DNA from: Coniochaeta sp. PMI_546
Taxonomy: Eukaryota; Ascomycota; Sordariomycetes; Coniochaetales; Coniochaetaceae
DNA length: 64,000 nt
Direction: 5' to 3'
NCBI GenBank assembly: GCA_021432605.1
Contig: MU271158.1
Span: 434,001 to 498,000, forward strand
Both the position numbers and the translations under genes were made by a program. Shown one piece after another: positions 1 to 10,095 of this stretch. The notes beneath the pieces were generated by a model. That model ran no database searches, had not been told where the DNA came from, and worked only from the letters and a program-made list of their open reading frames with translations. The stretch's first letter is position 1. Each line of letters begins with the position of its first letter.

Positions 1-1323
1 GGTTTGTTTCCCTTTTCGATAGACCCAATAGCACAGCCCAAGGCAAAAATGGCGCTGACACGTCTACGAACTAAGCATCACTAACCATGCTGGGGGTAAG
101 CTGAGCCATGACCAAGCCGATTAACTTCATTTTCGTTCTGTCATATCCCCGTCCGCCCTCGACATTAAAGTTTCGCATTGCGTTCCTACGAGGTACTTAG
201 TCCGCATGTCTCCTCCTCCCTTATCCCCATCAACTCGTTATCCTTATTTTCTCCTCTTGCCAAACACCCATGCATTCTCTTTTCCGGGAGTAGAGGCCTA
301 GGCCCCATTTGTCGAACCCCGAGCGAGTCGCCTGACATTGTTCAACGGGAGATTACTGTGGTTTCCCAGTAAGGTATCGTCGTCCAATCTCTGCGCCACG
401 GTATCCTACCTTACACGCGTTGTAGATGATAAAACGCCCAAACCACACCACCACCGCCCAAGGATAACTGCCACCACCACCACTATCATCATCATCATCA
501 TCATCATCCTACTCACCTACTCTGTTATATAACCCAGGTATTCAACTGTGCATTCCAGGTTAGTCATCAAGCTGCGTGCGACTCTCCGGACTCGCGTCGA
601 AATAGCATTTTACTAGTACCACCGTTATCCGCATTCACCTTGTCCTCGGCTTCCACACTCGCTGGACCCACTCTATTTCTGCTAAGGAAGCAACGAGCGC
701 GAGAGCTAAAGAAGTGCTAAGGAAGCCAAAGTCGGGCATCTCCTAAACTAAGGTACTTCAAGTGTGAGGGTCTGCGATCGGTCATCGTCTCCTCCTCAAA
801 TCCGCGTCTAGACATCCATTGTCGATAATCATCGTTACATTCATGTGTCTGTTCAGATTTGTTCCCCATCTGTTGCGCACGGGAAGGGCAAGTGGCCTCT
901 AGTCGCTGCATCCACGGTAGTCGTGTCGCGTTGCCTCTTTCCTGATTCCATCTCGGCGTTGACCACATTTGCTGCACCATCAAATTTGCTATCTCGTGCA
1001 TGAGGTGGTTTCCAGCTTTCTGATCTTTTCTGCAAAGGTGCTTTTGAGTCACATTGGCTCCCGTTGTCAGTAACAAGATTCCTGCCTTGTCACGCGGTGG
1101 CACTCTTTAGCACCGTAACATTGTCGCGTGTTGCTGGACCCATGTCGTGGTGTTTGCTAACACCTCTGCAGATGAACAAGAAAACTGTCGCCGCAAAGAT
1201 CCTCAGGCACTGTGACCACTTGTACATATAGGTCCACCAAGCCTGCAACTTTGTCTGCTCGTTTGGTGTTCCACACTTCGGTGGCCTGGCGCCAGAACGG
1301 CTAGGCCAGAAGGCGCGCACATC
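1..1323. other. Upstream intergenic region with trinucleotide microsatellites
   Basis: I see no convincing gene in this stretch. Short open frames overlap on both strands without domain or splice support. Simple repeats lie at about 443-515, a CAC/CCA-rich run followed by a run of ATC/CAT triplets. The right part is probably the promoter and leader of the large gene that starts at 1324. Confidence 0.5.
441..515. repeat. CAC and ATC trinucleotide microsatellite
   Basis: A CCA/CAC-rich stretch passes into about seven consecutive ATC/CAT triplets. It is a simple-sequence repeat, with no sign that it is translated. Confidence 0.75.
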
Positions 1324-4300
1324 ATGGCAGAAGTCAACAGAGACGGGAGGAGAGAGGAAGTATGGGATGCAATCGAGGACACCTTCCTGAGGTCAGTGCA
1401 CATAAAGCGCGATAAGGAGGACCGCAAAGCGCGAGAAGAACACCAAGAGAGGCTCGAACGGGAGAAGGACGGGTTGCTGAACCTGTGGGCGCAAAGGAAG
1501 CGGCTGGTCGAGGAGCTTTCAAAGATCGATAAGGACATCCACTCTACCAGAAGCCGGATAACATTCGACGAGAACAGCTTCCTGAAAGCTCAGTCACTCG
1601 TGAGTCAACAGCGCGAAAAGGAGGATGCTCGGGACAGAGACCTTCTGAGGACGCATCGATTCGCGGGGCAGCATCTTGGTTGGCCGGTTAAGAACGGTCA
1701 TCCGCCTGCCCCGGGACCGCCGGCCGCAACTTACATCCACTACCAACCCCAGCGTCACTCGCCAGCTCCTCCCGTCTTCACTCCAACCCCGCGGTCCCCA
1801 GTACGACCGCCAGATTCCGAAGATAAGGCTGCGCGGAGGCATGCTGAGATAGCTATGGCTGCACTTGGGAATGGTCAGGCTCCTGGCGTGTCTGATGAGC
1901 CCAAGGCCAATGGGACGCCAGCGGCGTCAGCATCGACAAGCGAAGCGACGACAGTCGTCGGTAGCGGTGCACCGGCCACCCGCGGCCCTGCTAATGGCTT
2001 CGGTGCTGAAGATACATCGGATAGGGAAAAAGTACAAGATAGTGCTCCGCGCGGTGCTCCCGGTGGCGGTGAAGCTGGAAGGCCCGAGGAATCAGCCCAA
2101 GCTGAGGGTGGAGCTGCTACAGGAGACAATGCAGGGTCGGACGCATCTGATAAGACTGGAGTCGAGGTGTACGACTCAGAAGGCAACTTGATAGGCGAAG
2201 TGAAACGTCTGGATCTTAGGAATACCTGGATTAGAGAAGCTGTAAAGCTGCCTATCAAGCGCGGGGTGGTGATCCGCGCCGGGCGCAAGTTCGGGCTGGA
2301 GGACCTCGAAAAGATCTACGAGCCGACCGACAACAAGGGCGCGAAGTGGCTGAGCTGCATAATCCAGGCTACCGGCGAGGTGCAGGCCCACCAGTGTGTA
2401 ACGTGTACGAAGAACATTGGCGTGTTTTCCGAGTGTGTTATCGTTGGCGGGGACACTTTCCCTCGATGCGCCAACTGTGAGTGGAACAGGCAGGGTTGTC
2501 ACGGTGCGTCGCTGACCGCTCGGCCGAAGTCGCCGCTGGCTACGCGGCCCAAATCTCGACATAGTGCGACGAGCGGTGAGGGACCTCAGCCGGGACCAGC
2601 ACCGTCACCGATGCCCACGCGACGGTCGTCATCGCGGGCGGGCTCATTTACCGCGGAACGCTCTCAGCCATCTGGTGGATTCACAGCTGTTAACAGCTCT
2701 GCAACGGCGGCCAAGAAGACCACTGGACCGACCAAGCCTGCTCAGCAGTCTGGTGAGGATCACTCGCGCATTAGCGAGGAAGCCGACGGCCAGGAATCGT
2801 CGCCCCGGACGAAGAAGGAGCGAAAGTCTCTCCCAGGTGGACGCGCAACACACCAAGACACGGCGGCCGGGGAAGGGGCGTCACCTGCACAGAAGAAGAC
2901 TAGGGGTCACCGCAAGAGTTTGCCAGATGGGCCTTCGCAGCAGAAGGACCACGGCGATGATGATGAGGCGGATGCCGAGGAAGATGAAGACACAGAGGAA
3001 ATCACCAAGGACATGCTTGTCTTGGAGGACAACGGCGCCGTATTCACTGGGCCCGAGATCATGCAGGGCGTGCCGCTCGAGAAGATCTCGCCAAGTCACC
3101 CGTACTGGGAGCCTAGTTGGCCGGCCCTCGAGGACTTCATCACTCCGACCCTGGAGAAGTGGCAAGAGAAATACGAGAAGGCTCTGGTCGAGGCTGCGTC
3201 TCAGTCGAGCAAGTACCTCGCCAATCGGCAGGTCAACCGCGGTAACGCCGTGCTTAAGTACCTCCGCGAGGGCCCGATCCATCCCCTGCAGATCATCGCG
3301 AAGCGGTTCATTACGAAGAAGCTGTTTAACTACGATACGATTCATCGCCTGGTGCAGATATTGGATGAGCTGTTGAAGTTTAAGATCGATGTCACGCCCG
3401 CGCAGTGGGTCCGGCACCGGCTGCACCAGAAGTTCCTCGAGAAGGGCGACGAGTTCAGCCTCGACGAGGAAATTGATGCGTTATACCATGACCCCAAGGT
3501 GCGGTACATCCGCAAGAAGAGCGGGTTTGGCAACATCGGACGGCCGTCGGGATATCGGATGAAAGGCGAGCTTGGCGGGACGCCGAAGAAGACGCCGAGA
3601 GGCACGAAGCGGAAGAAGGAGCACTCTGCCAGTCCCGAGGACTCCGGCCCGCAGCAGGAGAAGGAGCCGACGCCGGCTGTGCCTGCTGTGCCCGACTCGC
3701 GCCCGACTTCGTCACGGGGAACGAGACTGCATCGCCCTGCATCGGCTGACGGATCTCAGCATCAGCACTCCCCAGCCCCCGGCAGACGCGGGAACAAGAA
3801 ACACAAGAGCGACCATCCGCCGCCCGACGCCCCAAGTGCCAAGACCGGCCAAGTCGACAACAACAACAGCAGCATAGGGGTCCAGAACCCCGCCGCCCCA
3901 TCCGCCTCCGACAAGGTCGACACCGACCGGCCGTACCCACCGCTGGACGGCCTCGAGTTCACGGGTTACACGTCGCACGACAGCTACAGCCGGGACCCGA
4001 TATGGCGGCACGACTGGCGCGTGTACCAGGTCAAGACGGCGCACATGACGAGCAACCCGAGCGTGACGCAGTACTACCACTGGGTGGACCGGGGCGCCGA
4101 CGGGACGGAGGAGTTCTGCTTCGAGCACCAGGTCCTGAAGGACGTCATCCCGCCCAATAAGGTGACGTGGGGTGTGTACAAGGACCCGTTCGACTTCCAC
4201 TTGAGGCTGTCGGAGCTGGTCGAGGTGAGGTGGAGCCGCGACAGCCTGAAGATGCTGGCCGTCACGCAGCGGGTGCCGGGGGTGGAGTGGAGGGGGGACG

Positions 4301-4533
4301 TGATTGTCAACTTCAAGCGGGAGAGGACGAAGAGGCGCTTCCTCGCGTTTCTGGGGAGGAAGGGGGTTAAGCTCGTGCGGAGTCATGCGTATGTCACCCC
4401 CCCGCTTGTCGACATTGTTCCCGTGTGTGTGTGTGTGTGTTTGTGTTTGCTGACAGGTGTGGACAGGGATGAGATCGAGGCTGCCTGGAGCAACATGAAC
4501 TCGCAGGTCCTGCCGGGTGACGACTCGGAGTAG
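1324..4533 (+). CDS. Large DUF3716-type Cys-rich fungal protein
   Basis: Exon 1 is 1324-4388 and exon 2 is 4467-4533, giving about 1,043 residues; without splicing the frame also stays open. The N-terminus (about residues 1-100) is highly charged and probably a coiled coil. A Cys cluster near residues 355-397 (HQCVTCTKN, then CANCEWNRQGC) matches the fungal DUF3716 zinc-binding type. A long disordered, basic and acidic linker follows, with RKSLP-like repeats (KERKSLPGG, HRKSLPDG). A conserved-looking C-terminal domain at about 865-1020 is rich in Trp, Tyr and His (WRHDWRVYQVKTAHMTS). Disorder and charge suggest a nuclear or chromatin role, but that is inference. The intron starts GTATGT, carries a GT repeat and ends at GGACAG. 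Using an earlier AG at 4456 would truncate the protein. Confidence 0.8.
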   Translation: MAEVNRDGRREEVWDAIEDTFLRSVHIKRDKEDRKAREEHQERLEREKDGLLNLWAQRKRLVEELSKIDKDIHSTRSRITFDENSFLKAQSLVSQQREKEDARDRDLLRTHRFAGQHLGWPVKNGHPPAPGPPAATYIHYQPQRHSPAPPVFTPTPRSPVRPPDSEDKAARRHAEIAMAALGNGQAPGVSDEPKANGTPAASASTSEATTVVGSGAPATRGPANGFGAEDTSDREKVQDSAPRGAPGGGEAGRPEESAQAEGGAATGDNAGSDASDKTGVEVYDSEGNLIGEVKRLDLRNTWIREAVKLPIKRGVVIRAGRKFGLEDLEKIYEPTDNKGAKWLSCIIQATGEVQAHQCVTCTKNIGVFSECVIVGGDTFPRCANCEWNRQGCHGASLTARPKSPLATRPKSRHSATSGEGPQPGPAPSPMPTRRSSSRAGSFTAERSQPSGGFTAVNSSATAAKKTTGPTKPAQQSGEDHSRISEEADGQESSPRTKKERKSLPGGRATHQDTAAGEGASPAQKKTRGHRKSLPDGPSQQKDHGDDDEADAEEDEDTEEITKDMLVLEDNGAVFTGPEIMQGVPLEKISPSHPYWEPSWPALEDFITPTLEKWQEKYEKALVEAASQSSKYLANRQVNRGNAVLKYLREGPIHPLQIIAKRFITKKLFNYDTIHRLVQILDELLKFKIDVTPAQWVRHRLHQKFLEKGDEFSLDEEIDALYHDPKVRYIRKKSGFGNIGRPSGYRMKGELGGTPKKTPRGTKRKKEHSASPEDSGPQQEKEPTPAVPAVPDSRPTSSRGTRLHRPASADGSQHQHSPAPGRRGNKKHKSDHPPPDAPSAKTGQVDNNNSSIGVQNPAAPSASDKVDTDRPYPPLDGLEFTGYTSHDSYSRDPIWRHDWRVYQVKTAHMTSNPSVTQYYHWVDRGADGTEEFCFEHQVLKDVIPPNKVTWGVYKDPFDFHLRLSELVEVRWSRDSLKMLAVTQRVPGVEWRGDVIVNFKRERTKRRFLAFLGRKGVKLVRSHAYVTPPLVDIVPVCVCVCLCLLTGVDRDEIEAAWSNMNSQVLPGDDSE
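4389..4466 (+). other. 78-nt intron with GT dinucleotide repeat
   Basis: The donor is GTATGT at 4389. Acceptor AGs end at 4456 and 4466. Only the second keeps the frame, reading on into DEIEAAWSNMN. The intron is a multiple of three and contains no stop, so retention would add 26 residues. A GT tract occupies about 4423-4441. Confidence 0.6.
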
Positions 4534-5585
4534 CGGGTTAGCGACTTTGGGCACTGATCCGTGGTGGTCAACGTGCATCCGCTTCTTTTCGTTTTGCTGT
4601 CTCTTACGACGAGCTGTTCTTGGCGACGTGCTTCTATATCCTTGCTTCGGACCTCAAGGTTTACCGATTCACCAGCTGGACTGCGGCTATCCGATCGGGG
4701 ACTTTCTCCTGCACCGGGCCAGTATCGACATCACTATATCGAGCGACGACTGTCTACTTGTGTTCACTCTTCAACATTCTCCACACTTGTCTCCTTGGAC
4801 TTTTCACACTATCATACTCTGTGCCATGGGGCCTCGTCTGCTATTTCGCCGTCGTCACAGTTATATCCCGACTCTTCCGGACAGAATTGCGAGGCCTCAC
4901 CTTCTACGGTCTGAGGATCCGTCTCGCGCGTTTTCTCTCCTTTGTTACTTTATGTTATTGCGACATTGCTGCGTTGTCTTCAACCCTGCATCGGAGTTCC
5001 GGACGTCAGCAGGCCTTTGCTCAGCAGTCTCGCTGTTTTTGTCTCTTCCTCTTTTCCGAGACCAGGCTGGTGTACTAGATTGTATGAGTTCGAGATCAGT
5101 CTCAAAGACCCAAGGCGCATCGCCAACCTTTTTCTTTTTTTTCTGCGTGTGTCTATATAGCAGGTCGGGCGCCACAGTGGCTTTCTAGCAGTGTACGAGA
5201 CAGCGTTACAGAACCGGTAGCTAGTAGTAATTTAATCGTTGTAAGATACATCATTTCGCAGAAGCATCCCCCAATGGTGTCATTAAGGTGCATACTCACC
5301 CAAAAGAATCCTCGTGCAACTACCGCGGTTACATGTATAAGTACGAGCTCTTCCCAAAAGGGCACCTGTCCAAAGTCCCTGCGCTTGCACGACGGAGGTG
5401 GCTCCATCCAAATGTGGGCGGCAACCCGGTAAAACTTCGGGCGTACCGGAACTCCGAAAGTTCCGCGGCGACAAGACTCTAGACTTCTTAGCTCGACCGT
5501 CGACATCTCGAATCTCAGCCTTTCCAACTCGGTATCGACGCAACCCGCTCGCGCTGTCAATGACAGCCACCCCAGGCCAGACAAG
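4534..5585. other. Intergenic: 3' region of DUF3716 gene and bS6m promoter
   Basis: I see no supported gene. The stretch is pyrimidine-rich, with T/C runs around 4600-5150. Overlapping short frames on both strands lack splice or domain support. Confidence 0.5.
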
Positions 5586-6079
5586 ATGTTGTACGAGATG
5601 ATTGGCATCGTATGTCCCCCCCCTCCTCATTTTCCTAGTTCCAAACCCTCTCTTACCCCATCCTCTTCCTCATTCCACCCTCCGGACCAGCCCTCTCTCA
5701 TTCCTCTCCAACAAACCAACTAACCGCAACAAAACAGGTCCGCACCGGTCCCAAAGGCGCCCCCAACCTAACCGAAGTAAAAGAGATCGTCCTGACGGCC
5801 GGCTCCCTGATCCTGCAGCAAGGGGGCGTGATCCGCTCCCTCTCGAACTGGGGCGTCTTCGCCCTCCCGCGCGCCGTGTCGCGCAACCAGATGAGGCACT
5901 ACAACGGCCACTACTTCGTTATGCGGTACGACGCCTCGGTCCGGACGCAGGAGCAGGTGCGGCAGACGCTCGGCCTCGACCCGCGCGTCGTGCGGAGCAC
6001 GAGCGTCAAGCTGGGCGACGGGAAGCTGGAGCGGTTGAGCAAGTTTGGGTCTATTGAGTGGAGCAAGAAGGAGGTTTGA
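5586..6079 (+). CDS. MRP17: Mitochondrial small-subunit ribosomal protein bS6m (MRP17-type)
   Basis: Two exons, 5586-5609 and 5738-6079, encode 121 residues. A 128-nt intron (GTATGT...AACAG, with a CTAAC branch-like site at 5720-5724) follows the first eight codons, MLYEMIGI. The product matches the S6 fold of fungal mitoribosomes: YEMIGIVRTG at the start, a central RSLSNWG strand, RHYNGHYFVMRYDAS, and FGSIEWSK at the C-terminus. The length is normal for fungal MRP17. It should sit in the platform of the mitochondrial 37S subunit and bind rRNA with bS18m. The very short first exon, interrupted just after the start, is why the gene could be missed. Confidence 0.93.
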
Positions 6080-6820
6080 GGATGAGGGGAGCTCATAAGG
6101 ATGAATAGTGGGATGGACTTGACTGGGAATGGAAAGGATGATAAACCGAGTCGACTTTACGGGACGAGCACTGAAAATGCCGGCGAGATGAGGATGCATA
6201 CACAGGCTCTAGAGGCTTCCACAACATACCGGCAAGGGAAGAATCTGGCTGGAGGATGGAGCGCTACACTCAGTTTTGGCGGAGAGCATGTATAACATGT
6301 ATGATACACGGGACAGACCTGAGCCCGATAGACGGTGTATAAAAGGTCACTTCAAACATACCAGGAAATTACTGGCCATCGCTCTATGTGGCAGCTGATT
6401 GGACCAATTGATTATCTCCGCGTGCATACTCTTGCAGTATTGTATTCCAGTTTTGAAGGGGCCGTCAGTGAGCTTGAAACCTGGTTCCCTTCTGGCCAGC
6501 AGAGAGTCAACACCACAGCCAACCATAATCACCGTTTGGATAAGCAAGGCTGTTCATTATTCAGTATACTCGTTAGCACGAGTCTGCCCATCTAGCGGCT
6601 ATGTTCTGCCCAATCTGCATCTAAGACGAGGTATTCCACGTCCACAGACCACCTCTAGTCACTCTTGATGCCGCCAAGGACCCGGCGCGAGAGAATCCCT
6701 ATCCTCAGAATTCGGGGTAAGTTCTCCAGCCTACGTCCCCGCCGCTGATCAACGCACCCCCACAACCCTCTCCTTTCCCACCCTATATGCACCGCTCACC
6801 ACCACACACCCCCGGGATCA
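6080..6820. other. Intergenic, convergent gene ends
   Basis: This lies between the 3' ends of bS6m (plus) and DCN1 (minus). I found no supported gene. Confidence 0.5.
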
Positions 6821-8968
6821 TCACGAATCAACCTCCATGACACCCCCGCGTTTATTCTCCCGACACCAGAGAACAAACTCGTCAATCACCCCGGGCCAAG
6901 CGGCATCCTCGCTCCAGAACCCGAGCGTCTCGTCCTCCATGCTCCTGAGCGCGAACTCGAGCGTCTGGTTCCACATGTCCTTGTTGACGGACCGGGTCCA
7001 CTTCTGGCCCAGGAACTCCTTCCACTCCGCCAGCCAGTCCGTCGTCGCCGTCTCCCAGGGCATGCCGGGCGGGCTGAAGACCATGTCCCAGTAGACGATG
7101 GCGTGGTCCAGGCTCAGCGCCTTCTGGTCCGGTTCCTTCCCCGCCGTGAAGGCGGCGCGGTAGACCTTCTTAAAGTACGACACGTCGGTGGACAGGGACT
7201 TGGTGAGCTCCTTGATGTGCTTCTTGTGCGCGGTTATGGAGGTTGGTACACTAGGGGGAACGCTTAAGTCAGTATGCAGTGTTTGGGTGTGGCGTGTGGC
7301 AAGAGTGCGAAAACCCTACCCGGTCGCCCTCCAGCCCTCGACGAAGCCCTTCCGCGTGATCAGCCCGAAGGACGTGGCCTGCACGATATCGAGCACGACA
7401 AAAATCTCGCACGTTTCCGGGTTGACGCCTAGGACGGCGAAGTACTTCATCAAGGACTCGACGCCTATCTCGTCTTTTGCGTCTTTCTCCGGGTCTACCG
7501 CAGCATCAGTGCCCTGCCGAACAGCCAGTGTAGCGAAGGAGATGCCTTACCCCGCAGATCGTCAAACATCTGGTCGAGTTTCACGTCATCGCGCTTGCTG
7601 CCCGTCGACGACTGCGGACTGGATATGCTGATGCCATTGCTCTCAAAGTATCTGTACCCGCAACGTCAGTCAACCAAGTCCTAACAGGCGGCTAGCAGAT
7701 ATTTGCTCTCGTTCTCTCTACAACCAAGAAGTCACTCGACTAGAACGGGGCCAGTAATGCATGCCAGGTGGTTTCGTAGGGCTGAGCTAGGCCCAAGTGA
7801 AAACGCATCCGGCCCTACCCAGTGCCCTTTTTCCCCTTCTTAGTCCCCGAATCCTTCTTGGCGGCTGACTTCCCCCACGGCGTCGTCCTCTCGGGTTTGT
7901 CCGGCGGCACTTCCACCCTCCCTCCCGTACTGGACGACCCAGCAGACTCCTGCTGCTTCGTCGACGACGACCCGAATATGCTGTTGGATGTTCCCCTGCT
8001 TTGTTTGCTCTCTGTTCTGTCGGACGATCCGGGACTTGGACTAGCGTCGTCGTCCGATGACGTATCCTGGCCCTTTTTCCGGCGGGACTTCCCTTTTTTT
8101 ATTGACAGGATGGAGAAGATCCCGCTCAAAGACATAATTCGAGCGAGAGGTGTGTGTGTGTGCGTAATGAGAGGTGCACAAGAGTGAACCGGAGAGGAAA
8201 CAGACAGCAATCGCTAAGACCAAAAAGCCAAATAAGGAAACAGCAGGTATCCTGCAGGTGGTGTCGCTGTCTTTTCGGACCGGTAGATAAGTGTGACGGC
8301 GCATAATTGGGGGCTCCACCAGAGAAGTGACAAGCACCTCTCCCGTCGGAAGGACTCTCGGTGAAATTTAGTAGGCCCGGACGGGAATGGGATATAGGGA
8401 CGGTGCCGGTTCTTGGACTCCAACCTTTATGCGGTTTTGGTCTGCGCGCAGTAGTTCTTTGGTACCAATTGGGACTGTATCGGGAAGGAGTCCTAATATG
8501 GCAAAGAGGTAACGTTCATGATACTCCAGCCAAGACTAGTTTTGAGTTCGCTGTTGCTCGCGATCGACACCGAAGTTCACGGACGGCCGGGACCCCACAT
8601 GCTGTGTAAGCACTGGACCACCCGTTGTGTCATATCAGTCGGCAGTTGGAAACTATTCCACAGCATGTCTTCCAGACGTGGTCCGCCGTGTCGATGGTTT
8701 CAAACAAGACATGTAAACACGAGAAACCAAGAAAACAGAAAAGTCAACGTACTGGTTAACGGCAGCGTCAAGCCTATAACCTGAGTTCTTGAGGAACTGC
8801 CGGGAGGGAACAGCTGGTCAGCTCGCGTGACCATGCAAAGGAATCCATGCCGATCATCATATATAAGAGGTGTCGGCGGCTACTCACTCTCTGAGCAGTC
8901 TTTTCGGACGCGCCAGTCGTCGTCACGAAGGTCTGCACCGCCGTCTTCTGTGAAGCGGTCAACGGCAT
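6821..8968 (-). CDS. DCN1: DCN1-like protein, scaffold-type cullin neddylation factor
   Basis: Five exons on the minus strand: 8968-8888, 8796-8753, 7651-7551, 7494-7320 and 7250-6821, giving 276 residues. The N-terminal UBA domain (about 1-45) is rebuilt across introns: MPLTASQKTAVQTFVTTTGA, then TAQRFLKNSGYRLDAAVNQ, then YFESNG. The potentiating-neddylation (PONY) domain follows, with DPEKDAKDEIGVESL, the EF-hand-like VNPETCEIFVVLDIVQA and the C-terminal WNQTLEFALRSM and WPGVIDEFVLW. DCN1 binds the Nedd8-E2 Ubc12 and cullins and promotes transfer of Nedd8. All donor and acceptor phases agree. The second intron (7652-8752) is 1,101 bp, very long for this locus, and contains a same-strand reading frame listed separately. 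Confidence 0.93.
7815..8135 (-). CDS. Candidate alternative first exon of DCN1, or nested small gene
   Basis: An open frame of 106 codons starts at ATG 8135 inside the large DCN1 intron and on the same strand. The sequence is low-complexity in a protein-like way: MSLSGIFSILSIKKGKSRRK, then Asp/Ser-rich, Ser/Gly-rich and a Lys-rich end (GTKKGKKGTG). Its stop overlaps a good donor, GG|GTAGGG, at 7819/7818. Splicing there leaves phase 2, exactly the phase needed to join the DCN1 exon at 7651. The product would replace the UBA domain with a short hydrophobic start and a basic, Ser-rich tail. It could instead be an independent nested gene or a non-coding coincidence. No transcript evidence is available here. 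Confidence 0.4.
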   Translation of the reverse strand: MSLSGIFSILSIKKGKSRRKKGQDTSSDDDASPSPGSSDRTESKQSRGTSNSIFGSSSTKQQESAGSSSTGGRVEVPPDKPERTTPWGKSAAKKDSGTKKGKKGTG

Positions 8969-10095
8969 TTCGGCGCGTGTGTGGCGGGGTCGTAACTGTG
9001 TCGAAGTGGGTGGATGCGGGGTGTCGAGGAGTGTCGAACGCGGGACTGCAGCAGCAGCACGAGCTGTCAGCTCAGCTCGAGTGTCAATGTTGATTCGAGT
9101 CGTGGTATGTCTTGCCTGCGGGCAGCTGCGGCTAGGTCGGCGAGGCAGGGAGTGCGTATGCGGATTGCGGCTGTCTTCGCGTACCGCCGAGCCGGTACGC
9201 GGGTTGTGACGTGGTAAGAGTTGCCCGCCCTCGTTTCGGAGGTCTGTAGCTGAGGAAAGGTGGGAAACTGCCTCAGTGAACGGTAAACGGTCAGCTGCAG
9301 CTAGATGCGTGGGTTTTCGTGGGGTTCGTCGAGTGTCAGGCAGTGGTGGTGAAGTCAAGATAGAGCTTGTGTGAAGCTGGAAAAGTGACGATCTGATGGT
9401 TGCGGATTTTGGAGAATGGCGCAAGGCTGAGGCGGACGTCATTTATAGCGCCGCCTTACCTGCCAAAGCACACTTCAGAGGCGGGGTTCCCTCCAGCCTC
9501 TAAATTCAGCTTGTTGTCTAGTCTAACCAGTCGCGCCTTCCAAACCATGGCCCAAACATATTCACATAATGTAATTAATGCAAATTCATTCATCCCTCTC
9601 TGTGCTGCTCAGCATAATCGATGAATGTAGAATTGTAGAATACGGTTACCAAGAAGAAGAACTCCCTGCTATGAATACCTTATGCTAGTAAAAGCCAACT
9701 GTAGCCAACTGAAAATGTCAGCAAGGCCTCTCTCTCTCCTTTCGAAACGACCGTACAATAAAGGGGTATGATGGCAGCTCCCACGTCCGTCTGATGTATG
9801 TATGGTCAGTGCATCCCCCTTATATGAACATACTAGCAATCACCACACATAAATCCACGGGCATCACTCAATGGCAGTGCCCCGTCCTCCGACTCCTACA
9901 GCTATCCCTCGACCCTTCACCACTCCTCGTCGCTGTTTCAAAAGGCCTCTGCATTCTTCTCACAGCCTTGCCGAGACTCCTCTCAGAGTGTCCACCTTTA
10001 CTGATAAACCTTCCTGGCTCCCCTCTCTCACCCCCAAGATCCTCTTTCTTGGATCTGCTACCTCTCATGCTGCTGTTGCTGCTCGAAGGCGGCCC
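8969..10095. other. Intergenic between DCN1 promoter and MVP1 3' end
   Basis: Open frames on both strands near 8980-9440 lie in the DCN1 5' leader or promoter and have no domain support. AT-rich sequence at about 9530-9860 is probably the boundary between the two genes. Confidence 0.45.

Noticed and set aside
2564-3376. 270-codon Arg-rich plus frame inside the DUF3716 gene
   Set aside because: Shadow frame with Arg/Ser-rich composition; the main frame carries the Cys cluster and conserved C-terminus.
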